Shown here in pieces: positions 48,327-57,496 of a stretch of 64,000 nt of DNA. Location of the stretch: the NCBI RefSeq assembly GCF_019754945.1, contig NZ_JAEUWU010000004.1:124001-188000 (forward strand). The letters run 5' to 3'. The DNA comes from Corynebacterium pseudokroppenstedtii. Lineage in GTDB: Bacteria; Actinomycetota; Actinomycetes; Mycobacteriales; Mycobacteriaceae. Below the pieces are notes generated by a model that saw only the letters and a program-made list of their open reading frames with translations, did not search any database and was not told where the DNA came from. A program made the position numbers and the translations under genes. Each line of letters begins with the position of its first letter. Position 1 is the first letter of the stretch.

Positions 48327-48620
48327 CTACCTCTTTTTGGCCACTAGGCCAACAATCCACAAGAGGATTACTGCACCAAGCAAACAGGTAAGGAAGCTGA
48401 AGAACTTTCCTCCACCTTCGACATCAAATCCGACTACACCGAGCAGCCATCCTCCGAGGAAACCGCCGATAATGCCAACGATGATATTGAGCGGGACGCC
48501 CATTTGAGCGTCGGTACCCATGATCTTCGATGCGATCCATCCGGCGAGGCCACCGATAATGATCCACCCAATAACTCCGAGCGGTGGAGCGGATGCCGCA
48601 GCCAAAATAACTTCGTTCAT
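48327..48620 (-). CDS. GlsB/YeaQ/YmgE family stress-response membrane protein
   Basis: A 97-residue hydrophobic protein with three predicted helices and the family segment GWIIIGGLAGWIASKIMGTDAQMG followed by GIIGGFLGGWLLG. Members are stress-induced small inner-membrane proteins; mechanism unknown. Start ATG 48620 has AAAGGTT upstream. It stands alone; the hairpin at 48201-48236 follows it. Confidence 0.92.
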   Translation of the reverse strand: MNEVILAAASAPPLGVIGWIIIGGLAGWIASKIMGTDAQMGVPLNIIVGIIGGFLGGWLLGVVGFDVEGGGKFFSFLTCLLGAVILLWIVGLVAKKR

Positions 48621-49008
48621 CAGTCAAACCTTTCTCATATTTTTACAACGGGCCACTGATGAGGAAACTGCGTTACTCTTCCGCCACAGTTATGCCCGAG
48701 GAATACCGGATGGCTGGTACATGGGCTAGCGAAGAACCATGCACGAGCCTCGTCACAATAAAGTTTACTAGGAATTCTTATGTCTCGGTAGAAAGTACAG
48801 CGAGCAATCGGGAAAGAGAAACGTGCCGACGTTTGGCAAGCGATGCCATTTTCCCGCTGCGACCAGGGAGGCCAACGAGGACGAGGTCGCACCCGGCCAT
48901 TCACGCCACGCATACAAAAACACTAAGCTAGTTATCGCATTATTACTGTGGGACCCTGCACCCGCATGTATATTGTCCCGTATCACTTTTACAGCCTGAG
49001 GATGACGA
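48621..49008. other. Divergent intergenic region, promoters expected
   Basis: About 390 bp between the leftward GlsB-type gene and the rightward 49009 gene. A -10-like TATATT (about 48971) precedes the 49009 gene, whose ribosome site is GAGGATG. A 90-codon plus-strand frame at 48659-48931 lacks family features, so it is not called. Confidence 0.4.
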
Positions 49009-50532
49009 ATGAGCACAACCCCCTCCGACCCGACTTCACAGTCTGATTCGGAAGGCTATTCCACCCAACCCAATGACCAGTTTTCCACAGAAAACCGGCC
49101 CACGTCGGGCAGCTCATTCGAACAACGTCGTGCGGAAGAACAACGCCAAGGGCAAGAACAGCGTTCCGAGGGAGCTCAGCGCCCAGGGGAAGAACGAGAT
49201 CAGGAAACCACTGAGACCAGCTCTTCACACAGCTCTTCGAGCTCTGCCCCTACCGATGCTGAGTTTTCCGACATTCCCACTGCTCGCGATGTCCTCCCCG
49301 AAAACGATTCACTCGGTGAAGACCGCGCATTCGACGAACCACAGGCGCACGAAGCCCAATCGCACGAGACTCAATCACACGACGCTGAGTCAAACAATCC
49401 GGACACAAAAAGCGGATTTTCGACGAATGGAGCGGCGGGTTTTCCTGTCATCACTCCGGAAATGATGCGTGAGGCTAATAGCCACACGACGTCATCGGCC
49501 GACGGTTCCGCAGAATCTGATACGCCCGCGCAACCGGCCAACTCTGTGCAACCGAACCAATCTGCACAATCAGATTCGGCACAGCCGGATTCTGAGCGTC
49601 ATCAGGATGGCGCAATTAGTAGCCCGACGACGGGAAACTCAGCAAACGGCAAACCGTCAACGATGACGTCCGACGCATATAACCCGTCGCCTAGCACCAC
49701 GACGCACGGATCACGCCCTGTTGAGGGCGCATCGCAGGCTCACCCCCAGAACGGCTCGGCCGGTAAAAGCGCCGGTCAGGGAAGCGTCGGCAAGGAAAAG
49801 ACGAACCAAGACCGCCAGGTTCCCTCAGCGCCTAAAACGTCGGCAGCCGCGACAGACGACAAAACGCCTCACGCTGCAGGTCAAGGATCGGCAACGGTAA
49901 CTGACCCATCTGTCTCTGACCGTTCGGCAGGCTCACAAGCCGCCTCCCACGGGAGCAAGGAAGCAACCACGGATCAGGCCAGCGATCAGTCAAACGCCGA
50001 CCAAGAACCCGCGGAAGATTCGCGGAAAGAAAAGTTCAAGAACTGGATTGCCACAACTCCTGCAAAAGCACTGGTCTTCGTCGTCGCTGTCTTAATTCTT
50101 GCGGCACTATTCGGCGCTATATGGATGGCTAATAACGATAATTTCACCGTTGGTTCGTCGGAAAAAACATCAACTGCTCCATCGGAAGATAACCAAGCTG
50201 ATCAACCCCAACAGAACTTCCCCACCCCTGGTGGAAAGACAATCAAAGGATCGATCGGGCAAAATATCGATCTCGACGCACGCCAAGTTCAAATATGCGG
50301 CAGCAGCACGGGCGAATACACGCGCTCCGCTATCCCGGTGGGGTGGGATTGCTCCGTGGCGGACACGGCCCGCCAGGTCTATAACGACACTCCCAAAGAT
50401 GATCGCGGGAGCATCACCATCGATAGCCCCATTTCTGATTCGACATTCAAACTGGAATGTCAAGAATTTAAACCCGGGCTCGTGCGCTGCGAAAATAAAG
50501 ATGACGATATCCACATCTACATCGGCAATTAG
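49009..50532 (+). CDS. Ser/Gln/Asp-rich single-pass membrane protein, unknown
   Basis: A 507-residue protein. Residues 1-335 are low-complexity (Ser, Gln, Asp, Thr, with HEAQSHETQSHDAES-type repeats) and probably disordered. A single membrane helix (ALVFVVAVLILAALFGAIWM, about 353-373) is followed by a 130-residue outside domain with four Cys (ICGSS, GWDCSV, LECQEF, VRCENK), possibly two disulfides. The tail begins with Thr/Ser/Pro-rich linker. No family recognised. It resembles actinobacterial proteins with a cytoplasmic disordered arm and a small sensor domain, which is inference. It precedes alaT by 62 bp, same strand. Confidence 0.8.
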   Translation: MSTTPSDPTSQSDSEGYSTQPNDQFSTENRPTSGSSFEQRRAEEQRQGQEQRSEGAQRPGEERDQETTETSSSHSSSSSAPTDAEFSDIPTARDVLPENDSLGEDRAFDEPQAHEAQSHETQSHDAESNNPDTKSGFSTNGAAGFPVITPEMMREANSHTTSSADGSAESDTPAQPANSVQPNQSAQSDSAQPDSERHQDGAISSPTTGNSANGKPSTMTSDAYNPSPSTTTHGSRPVEGASQAHPQNGSAGKSAGQGSVGKEKTNQDRQVPSAPKTSAAATDDKTPHAAGQGSATVTDPSVSDRSAGSQAASHGSKEATTDQASDQSNADQEPAEDSRKEKFKNWIATTPAKALVFVVAVLILAALFGAIWMANNDNFTVGSSEKTSTAPSEDNQADQPQQNFPTPGGKTIKGSIGQNIDLDARQVQICGSSTGEYTRSAIPVGWDCSVADTARQVYNDTPKDDRGSITIDSPISDSTFKLECQEFKPGLVRCENKDDDIHIYIGN

Positions 50533-50594
50533 CCACAGTTGGTCATTAAAAACGAATTCACACTTTTGCCCCTGCCGCGTGGCATAGTGGTCGG

Positions 50595-51911
50595 GTGAGC
50601 TCTTCCGATAAAAACGCGACACCCGCACCCGAAAACACCGACACCAGCAGCGCGAACACCACGAACCCGCCCCAGGTCACGGGGCGACCGCGGCTCAAGC
50701 ACCTGGATCAGTCGAGCAAACTGCGCAACGTCCTCTACGAAATCCGCGGGCCGGTCAATGCCGAAGCAGAACGCATGATCGCCGACGGCCATAGAATTCT
50801 GCAGCTCAACACCGGTAACCCGGCGGTCTTCGGCTTCGAAGCACCCGATGTCATCATGCGTGACATGATTGCAGCACTGCCCACAGCCCAGGGGTATAGC
50901 ACCGCAAAAGGCATCATCCCGGCGCGCCGTGCCATTGCCACGCGATACGAATTAGTTCCCGGATTCCCCAGCGCCGATATTGACGATATTTACCTGGGTA
51001 ATGGGGTCTCCGAGCTCATCACCATGACTACTCAGGCTCTCCTCGACGACGGCGATGAAGTGCTCATTCCCGCCCCCGATTATCCCCTCTGGACGGCGGC
51101 GACCTCCCTGGCCGGCGGAAAACCTGTTCATTATTTCTGCCGCGAGGACGATAATTGGAACCCGGACATCGAGGACATCAAAGCTAAGGTCACTCCGAAA
51201 ACCAAGGCAATTGTCGTTATTAACCCGAATAACCCCACCGGGGCTGTCTATAGCCGGGAAACGCTGCAGAAAATTGTCGATATCGCCCGCGAGAATTCAC
51301 TCCTCATTCTTGCCGACGAAATCTATGACCGGATTCTTTACGACGATGCCGAACACATCAGCATTGCTTCACTAGCGCCCGACCTGTTGTGCATCACATT
51401 CAACGGATTGTCCAAGGCGTATCGCGTGGCCGGATACCGGTCGGGCTGGATGGTCCTCACCGGCCCCAAGGAACACGCCCAGGGGTTCATCGAGGGGCTG
51501 GACTTGCTCGCATCAACGCGCTTGTGCCCCAACGTGCCTGCTCAACACGCAATTCAGGTGGCGCTTGGCGGCAAGCAATCCATCTACGACCTCACGCTCC
51601 CCGGTGGCCGCCTGCTAGAGCAACGGAATGTGGCGTACGAGAAACTCAATGAGATCCCGGGCGTTTCGGTTGTTAAACCGATGGGTGCTTTGTATGCCTT
51701 CCCCAAATTGGATCGGAATGTTTACGACATTCATGATGACGAGCAATTCATGTTTGATCTTTTACGCGCAGAAAAGATCCACCTCGTCCAAGGCACCGGA
51801 TTCAATTGGCCGGAGCCCGACCACTTCCGCGTTGTCACTCTCCCGTGGGCTCGGGATCTGGCGGATGCCATCGAACGCCTCGGGAATTTCCTGTCCAGCT
51901 ACCACCAGTAA
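50595..51911 (+). CDS. alaT: Alanine aminotransferase AlaT-type PLP enzyme
   Basis: Class I aminotransferase that makes alanine from pyruvate and glutamate. The PLP lysine is K274 in FNGLSKAYRVAGYRSGW; NPNNPTG and ADEIYDRILYD are also present. The 438-residue chain has an extra low-complexity N-terminus (first 40 residues). The start is a GTG with no convincing Shine-Dalgarno; a -10-like CATAGT just upstream suggests that the message may be leaderless, which is uncertain. The match to corynebacterial AlaT is strong. Confidence 0.93.
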   Translation: MSSSDKNATPAPENTDTSSANTTNPPQVTGRPRLKHLDQSSKLRNVLYEIRGPVNAEAERMIADGHRILQLNTGNPAVFGFEAPDVIMRDMIAALPTAQGYSTAKGIIPARRAIATRYELVPGFPSADIDDIYLGNGVSELITMTTQALLDDGDEVLIPAPDYPLWTAATSLAGGKPVHYFCREDDNWNPDIEDIKAKVTPKTKAIVVINPNNPTGAVYSRETLQKIVDIARENSLLILADEIYDRILYDDAEHISIASLAPDLLCITFNGLSKAYRVAGYRSGWMVLTGPKEHAQGFIEGLDLLASTRLCPNVPAQHAIQVALGGKQSIYDLTLPGGRLLEQRNVAYEKLNEIPGVSVVKPMGALYAFPKLDRNVYDIHDDEQFMFDLLRAEKIHLVQGTGFNWPEPDHFRVVTLPWARDLADAIERLGNFLSSYHQ

Positions 51912-52106
51912 AGTCCGCGGGCACCCATCGCCGGCGGCATACCCACGCACGCTATTCTGAAAAACACGTTACTGTTACTGGAACATACTGTCGGTTAGGC
52001 GTCGTCGCTCAGATTTATTCGGCCTACGCTCCCTTTTACCTGGCCTGCGCATCTGCGGCCTGAGCTGCTCTTCTACCGGCAGATCCGTTCACAATGAGGA
52101 GTCCTT

Positions 52107-53576
52107 GTGGGTAAACACTCAGCGTCCGGCGACGAACCATACCAGCCGCGTGGCACCTACACGGCCGACTCGTCGCCCCAACAGGCCCCCATTCCGACGG
52201 AAACCCGCAGGTCACGACTCAACAGGTCACGCGCAGAAACTCAGCCACGACCAGCGACAGCGCAAGCATCGACGTCGCAACCAACAACACCCCCAAAGCC
52301 CCAGGCCAGCAAAACCCCCAAGCGCTTCCGCCCACACATCAAAGACTGGACACTCGGCCAACGCATCCTGGCCGGGTTCTTGCTCATCGGCTTCATCCTC
52401 AGCGCCATCTCCACCGTCGCCCTGTGGCCATCAAACACCCCAGCCCGCGTCGATAAGTCCTTCCAAGAAACGTCGTCCCTCCCCCAAAACATTGCCGACG
52501 GAACCATCGCCGTGACAACTGAAGCAGCATGCGGATCCCCCAGCGTCGGCCGGACGTTCGACGACACACCACGCGAGCCCACCACATCCACGGGCACCTG
52601 TACCCGCGCGATTGTCAACATCACAAGTGGCCCTGACAAGGGGAAACGCACGCTCATTGAGACGTCCCACAAGCCGGGCGACCCCGACCTCCGTGAGGGC
52701 GACAAGATCCGCATGACCCGCCACGCCACCGACGATGGCAGCATGGGATACGCGTTCAACGATTACCAACGCAAAGTACCCGTCATCGCGTGGCTCATCA
52801 TCACAGCTATAGCCATGGTGGCGATCGGCTCGTGGCGAGGCGCGCGCTCGCTCGTCGGCCTCATCATCACGATGGCGATTATCGGCGCATTCATGCTCCC
52901 CGCCCTCCTCCGCGGTGGCGATCCGCTCTTGCTTGCCGTCACATCGTGCGCCCTCATCATGTTCGTCGTGATTTACCTCGTCCACGGAATCAGTTGGAAA
53001 TCCAGCTCCGCACTCGCCGGAACAATCATCGCGCTGGGCCTGGCCGCGACCATGGCTGGTTGGGGTATCGACGGAACCCGACTCCGCGGCCTCGGCGAAG
53101 AGGATAACCTCCTGGTTCAGCTTTATCTTCCCGACGTCACCGTCCACGGGTTAATGCTGGCGGGATTCATCGTTGGCGCGATCGGTGCGCTCAACGACGC
53201 CACCGTGGCGCAGGCATCCACCGTCAACGAGCTGGCCATCATCGACCGCAAGGCATCACCGTGGCGGCTCTTCGCAGGCGGTATGCAAGTGGGGCGGGAC
53301 CATATCGCGTCCATGTTGTACACGCTGATCCTCAGCTACGCGGGCGCAGCACTTCCAATGTTATTGCTGATCACAGCGTCGGAGCGGCCGCTGGGGCAGG
53401 TGCTGACCTCCGACCTTATCGCCACTGAAATCGTCAGGTCGGCCGTCGGCGCTATTGCGCTTGCGCTCGCGGTTCCAATCACGACGATTATCGCCGCGGT
53501 CACCGTCAAGCCTGATCCCGACGCCAGCAACGCGGGTGGTCACGGTCACGGCCACGTTCATGTCCACCATCACTAG
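52107..53576 (+). CDS. YibE/F family membrane protein with His-rich tail
   Basis: A 489-residue protein. The first 75 residues are polar; then come one helix (LAGFLLIGFILSAISTVAL), an outside domain of about 115 residues, and about seven further helices forming the YibE/F domain (GSWRGARSLVGLIITMAIIGAFML, YLVHGISWKSSSALAGTIIALG, VHGLMLAGFIVGAIGALNDATVAQASTVNEL). The extreme C-terminus, GGHGHGHVHVHHH, has seven His and could bind metal ions. Function of the family is not established. GTG start with GAGGAG 5-6 nt upstream. It is convergent with the UDP-glucose dehydrogenase gene. Confidence 0.88.
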   Translation: MGKHSASGDEPYQPRGTYTADSSPQQAPIPTETRRSRLNRSRAETQPRPATAQASTSQPTTPPKPQASKTPKRFRPHIKDWTLGQRILAGFLLIGFILSAISTVALWPSNTPARVDKSFQETSSLPQNIADGTIAVTTEAACGSPSVGRTFDDTPREPTTSTGTCTRAIVNITSGPDKGKRTLIETSHKPGDPDLREGDKIRMTRHATDDGSMGYAFNDYQRKVPVIAWLIITAIAMVAIGSWRGARSLVGLIITMAIIGAFMLPALLRGGDPLLLAVTSCALIMFVVIYLVHGISWKSSSALAGTIIALGLAATMAGWGIDGTRLRGLGEEDNLLVQLYLPDVTVHGLMLAGFIVGAIGALNDATVAQASTVNELAIIDRKASPWRLFAGGMQVGRDHIASMLYTLILSYAGAALPMLLLITASERPLGQVLTSDLIATEIVRSAVGAIALALAVPITTIIAAVTVKPDPDASNAGGHGHGHVHVHHH

Positions 53577-53595
53577 AGGTCGCGTCAGCCCGGCG

Positions 53596-54972
53596 CTACA
53601 AACTGCGCCCCAGCGCCCGCACAGACCACCCCTCCTGCATCCACGCATCAACATCCAGGCAATTCCGCCCGTCGATAATAATTGGCGACGCGACGCACGC
53701 CCGCGCCTCCGACGGGTCCAACTCCTTGAACTGCGTCCACTCCGTCGCCACGACCACCACATCGGCATTGTGCAGCGCATCCCACACTGTGTCCGCATAC
53801 ATGAGCGTCGGGAAAACCTTCGACGCATTCGTCATCGCCTGGGGGTCGTACACGCTGACCTGGGCACCTGCGAGGCTCAGCGCCCCCGCCACCGCCAACG
53901 CCGGCGAATCGCGCACATCGTCCGACTCCGGCTTGAACGCCGCTCCCAGCACAGTCACGCGCGCATCGTGCAAGGAGCCGCCGCACGCATCCTTCACCAT
54001 CCTGACCAGTTTTTCCCGACGCCGAAGATTGATCGCGTCCACCTCACGCAGAAAGGTCAATGCCTGGTCAGCGCCCAATTCGCCGGCGCGGGCCATAAAC
54101 GCCCGGATGTCCTTCGGCAGGCAACCGCCGCCGAACCCGAGCCCGGCGTTGAGGAACTTCCGTCCGATACGCTCGTCGGCACCAATCGCGTCGGCAAGCA
54201 CCGTGATATCCGCCCCCGACGCCTCGCACACCTCCGACACCGCGTTAATGAAGCTAATTTTTGTCGCCAGAAAAGCATTCGCCGAGACTTTCACCAGCTC
54301 AGACGTCGCAAAATCAGTGACCAACAACGGCGTTCCCTCTGCCAAGGGTTGCGCATAAATCTTCCTGGCGACGTCTTCCATCTCGGAAGCCGAATTCTGT
54401 ACACCAAGGACAATGCGATCCGGATGAATCGTGTCCTGCACAGCGTGCCCCTCACGGAGGAACTCAGGATTCCACGCAATATCCACCGACGTCTCCTCAG
54501 CAGAAGTGGTGGAACTATCCGCGGCAGCAGAGGCACTGTCCGCATCCTGTGAAGCAACCAGGCGATCGGTCAACTCCTGAAGCGCACGCGCGGTCCCCAC
54601 AGGAACCGTCGATTTCCCAAAAATAATGTGCCGTCCCCGCAATAACGGCACCAAATTCGTGACAGCAGAGCGAACAAAAGTCATATCAGCTGCATACGAA
54701 TTCTTCTGTTGCGGAGTGCCGACACCTAAGAAATGGACATGCGCGAAATCGGCCGCTTCCTGGTACGACGTCGTGAAATGAAGACGACCCGAAGAAATAT
54801 GTTTCCGAATAAGACCGTCTAAACCGAGCTCAAAAAACGGCGTCTCTCCGCGCGAAAGGAGCTCGATTTTATGCGGATCAACGTCCACCCCGATGACCTC
54901 ATGCCCTAATTCCGCCATGCACGCCGCATGAGTTGACCCCAGGTATCCCGTTCCAATCACAGACATCCGCAT
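53596..54972 (-). CDS. ugd: UDP-glucose 6-dehydrogenase
   Basis: NAD-dependent four-electron oxidation of UDP-glucose to UDP-glucuronate, for envelope glycan precursors. The N-terminal nucleotide fold starts at MRMSVIGTGYLGSTHAACMAE; the catalytic Cys is C284 in GFGGGCLPKDIRAF, and the C-terminal UDP domain has GAAFKPESDDVRDSPAL. Length about 458 residues from start ATG 54972. The open frame extends to 55008 with other ATG codons (54978, 54966 also possible); none has a strong ribosome site. It lies between yibE/F and dcd. Confidence 0.95.
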   Translation of the reverse strand: MRMSVIGTGYLGSTHAACMAELGHEVIGVDVDPHKIELLSRGETPFFELGLDGLIRKHISSGRLHFTTSYQEAADFAHVHFLGVGTPQQKNSYAADMTFVRSAVTNLVPLLRGRHIIFGKSTVPVGTARALQELTDRLVASQDADSASAAADSSTTSAEETSVDIAWNPEFLREGHAVQDTIHPDRIVLGVQNSASEMEDVARKIYAQPLAEGTPLLVTDFATSELVKVSANAFLATKISFINAVSEVCEASGADITVLADAIGADERIGRKFLNAGLGFGGGCLPKDIRAFMARAGELGADQALTFLREVDAINLRRREKLVRMVKDACGGSLHDARVTVLGAAFKPESDDVRDSPALAVAGALSLAGAQVSVYDPQAMTNASKVFPTLMYADTVWDALHNADVVVVATEWTQFKELDPSEARACVASPIIIDGRNCLDVDAWMQEGWSVRALGRSL

Positions 54973-55042
54973 GCCCATGAATTTACGCGGAAGCCACCGC
55001 TGAAGCATGTTCAGCCGTCGCTCGCTGCGACAATACGAGCGA

Positions 55043-55606
55043 TCAGCGGAAGTTCATATATGCTTTCGACGCCGTCGGCCCGCGCTGGCCCTGGTACTTC
55101 GAGCCCAATGACCCGGACCCGTACGGTGTTTCCGCAGGACTGGACATCATGAACAACGCCAGTTGGCCTACTTTCATCTCTGGATACAGGGCGATCGGGA
55201 GATTAGAGGCATTCGACAATTCAAACGTGATGTAGCCGTTAAATCCAGGATCAATGAACCCTGCCGTGGAGTGCGTCAATAGCCCCAACCGGCCCAAGGA
55301 CGACTTCCCCTCAAGACGGCCAGCCAGGTCCGCTGGTAGGGCGAACTCTTCCAATGTTGACCCCAACACGAACTCCCCGGGGTGGAGGATGAATGCGTCA
55401 CCCTCCTTGACCTCCACTAACGACGTGAGATCCTCTTGCTCCTCCTTGGGATCAATATGCGTGTAGCGCGCATTGTTGAAGACGCGGAAGTAGCGGTCCA
55501 GGCGAACATCAATACTGCTGGGTTGGACCATCGTCGGATCGAAGGGGGAAATACCTAGGTGTCCAGAATCGATTGCAGAACGAATGTCACGGTCGGAGAG
55601 AATCAC
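55043..55606 (-). CDS. dcd: dCTP deaminase, probably bifunctional (dCTP deaminase-dUTPase)
   Basis: Deaminates dCTP for dTMP synthesis; in mycobacterial-type enzymes the same site also hydrolyses dUTP. The chain of about 187 residues reads [30 protein letters not shown], then [16 protein letters not shown] and GQLALF. The [11 protein letters not shown] segment resembles M. tuberculosis bifunctional Dcd rather than E. coli Dcd (RVDPGW). I start at GTG 55606, where the family N-terminus begins; the open frame continues to 55648 with unrelated sequence. Confidence 0.92.
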   Translation of the reverse strand: MILSDRDIRSAIDSGHLGISPFDPTMVQPSSIDVRLDRYFRVFNNARYTHIDPKEEQEDLTSLVEVKEGDAFILHPGEFVLGSTLEEFALPADLAGRLEGKSSLGRLGLLTHSTAGFIDPGFNGYITFELSNASNLPIALYPEMKVGQLALFMMSSPAETPYGSGSLGSKYQGQRGPTASKAYMNFR

Positions 55607-55803
55607 AGGCCATAGTTTACCCCGGGCCTGCCGGAACCCCACAAGCATATGGTCCTATTCGCTGAGCTATCCGCGGCACGTTGACCGGGAGTTTTGTTGG
55701 CTCAAAAGTGGCAATGCTACGGTAAAGGGGGAACATGCGTTGCAGTGTTCGCTGATCACGTGCGGATCATGCGTATCACGCAATTTTCATAGCAGTTCTT
55801 CAT

Positions 55804-55877
55804 GCCGATGTAGTTCAATGGTAGAACTCTTGCTTCCCAAGCAAGCGGCGCGGGTTCGATTCCCGTCATCGGCTCCA
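55804..55877 (+). tRNA. tRNA-Gly (anticodon CCC)
   Basis: Cloverleaf by eye: acceptor GCCGATG/CATCGGC, D arm TAGTTCAATGGTAGA, anticodon stem CTTGC/GCAAG with loop TTCCCAA (anticodon CCC, reading GGG), T arm GCGGGTTCGATTCCCGT. The CCA end is encoded (55875-55877). A hairpin-type terminator follows at 55883-55920. Confidence 0.95.
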
Positions 55878-55882
55878 TTTCA

Positions 55883-55920
55883 ACAAGCCCCTGGTCACGA
55901 GGTTGTGGCCAAGGGCTTGT
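55883..55920 (+). terminator. Terminator hairpin after tRNA-Gly
   Basis: ACAAGCCC and GGGCTTGT form an 8-bp stem closed by a partly paired inner arm (TGGTCAC...GTGGCCA), followed by CGTTGTATT. It may also serve the converging MFS gene (ends 55945). Confidence 0.7.
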
Positions 55921-55944
55921 CGTTGTATTCCAGAAGAACCCCGC

Positions 55945-57399
55945 TTACTCCACCGTGTCCATGTTGTGCCGCTCCGGCAGAGCCACAGCACCAGCAACCG
56001 CGATGAAGAATGACGCGCCGAAAATGGTGAAGACCAATGGGGTAGACCCCCACTCCAAAAAGATCGGGACGATCAAGGGCGCAACCACACCGGCCACTCG
56101 GCCGACGGCTGCAGCCGCACTGGTTCCGGTCCCCCGCATCGCCGTCGGATAGATCTCCGGGCCGATCGCGTACAAGGCACCCCACGCGCCCAAGTTAAAG
56201 AAACTCAGCAACAGTCCTGTGATGATAATTCCCGTCGCCCCCGACTGCAGGCCAAACAGAATCGCGGACACCGCAGAACCACACAAGAACACCGACAGCG
56301 TCAGGCGTCGGCCCCATTTTTCAATCAACCATGCCGCTGCTGCGTAACCGGGCAGCTGCGCCAGAGTCATCATCAACGTGAACTCGAAGGACTTCACCAG
56401 CGAGTGCCCCTGCAGATACAGCAAAGTCGGCATCCACGTAAACGCTCCGTAATAGGCCAGGTAGACGAAGAACCACACCACCCACAGGGCAGTCGTGCGG
56501 CCTCGCATGTGGGCACTGAATATCGACGACTCCCCAGCAGTGGCCCTCGCAGCGTCCTCACCAGGGCGGTTACCCTCCGGGGCGTCGCCTGCCGACGTGC
56601 CCCTCTCCGAGGTGTCCTCCGCGGCATCCCCCTTAGCGACGGATGTCGGCGTCAACGCCACTGCTTCGTCGAAAGGAACGGTCGAATTACGTGACGATCC
56701 TTCCTCGAAGAGGCGAACGCTGCGCTCGGCCTCCGCAAGACGACCACGGCTCTCCAAGAACCGCACAGACTCAGGTAGCCCGTGACGAACAACCAGGGCA
56801 TAGACGGCGGAGACGATTCCCACCAGGAGTGCCCACCGCCAGCCGGGCCAACCGCCCCATTCCTTAGGCACCAGGAAATACCCCAGCAGTGCGGACATGA
56901 TCCAGCCAACCGCCCAGAACGATTCCAGGGCCACAACGATGCGCCCACGGTTCTTGCGCGGGGCAAACTCAGAGACCAGCGTCGACGCGACCGGCAATTC
57001 CGCACCGAGACCCACACCCACAATGAAGCGCAAAATAAGCAGTATCACTAAGCCGACGGAAAACGCCGCGGCACCCGTCGCAATGCCGTAAGTCAGCAGC
57101 GTGAGTGCGAAAACATTGCGGCGCCCCCACTTGTTAGCGAGCAAACCGCCGACGGAGGCGCCAATCATCATGCCCACGAAACCGATGGACCCTAGCCAGG
57201 ACGCTTGCGTGTTGGACAGGGACCACTCTGCCACAAGCGCGGCCATCACATAGCTGATCAAACCGACGTCCATGGCGTCCAGGACCCATCCGACACCTGA
57301 ACCAACGAGAAGTTTGCGATGTTCGCGGCCGAATGGCAATGAATCGAGCCGGTCAGAACGCGTGGGGAGCTGGGAACGAACGGTCTGTGATGCGCGCAT
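55945..57399 (-). CDS. MFS transporter, metabolite:H+ symporter-like (NiaP-type)
   Basis: A 484-residue protein with 12 predicted helices. Motif A-like GGLLANKWGRRNVFAL follows helix 2, and RHGLPESVRFLESRGR precedes the central loop. The opening GVGWVLDAMDVGLISYVMAAL and overall plan resemble sugar/aromatic-acid symporter-type MFS members such as NiaP; the substrate is not known. A long acidic Ser/Ala/Gly loop (about 240-290) sits between the two halves. No partner gene adjoins it. Confidence 0.88.
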   Translation of the reverse strand: MRASQTVRSQLPTRSDRLDSLPFGREHRKLLVGSGVGWVLDAMDVGLISYVMAALVAEWSLSNTQASWLGSIGFVGMMIGASVGGLLANKWGRRNVFALTLLTYGIATGAAAFSVGLVILLILRFIVGVGLGAELPVASTLVSEFAPRKNRGRIVVALESFWAVGWIMSALLGYFLVPKEWGGWPGWRWALLVGIVSAVYALVVRHGLPESVRFLESRGRLAEAERSVRLFEEGSSRNSTVPFDEAVALTPTSVAKGDAAEDTSERGTSAGDAPEGNRPGEDAARATAGESSIFSAHMRGRTTALWVVWFFVYLAYYGAFTWMPTLLYLQGHSLVKSFEFTLMMTLAQLPGYAAAAWLIEKWGRRLTLSVFLCGSAVSAILFGLQSGATGIIITGLLLSFFNLGAWGALYAIGPEIYPTAMRGTGTSAAAAVGRVAGVVAPLIVPIFLEWGSTPLVFTIFGASFFIAVAGAVALPERHNMDTVE

Positions 57400-57496
57400 A
57401 GTGATCTGCCGTCAGAGCTTTACGCAGGACAATAGCGTCCATCACGCCAATTGAAAATGGAACCCACCTGAAAGTGTTCAGCTTATCTATTACTTA

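Noticed and set aside
48659..48931. 90-codon plus-strand frame after the GlsB-type gene
   Set aside because: Arg/Thr/Ser-rich with no family features and no ribosome site.
55043..55648. dcd start at 55648
   Set aside because: The first 14 codons have no similarity to the family; GTG 55606 starts exactly at ILSDRDI, the usual N-terminal region.
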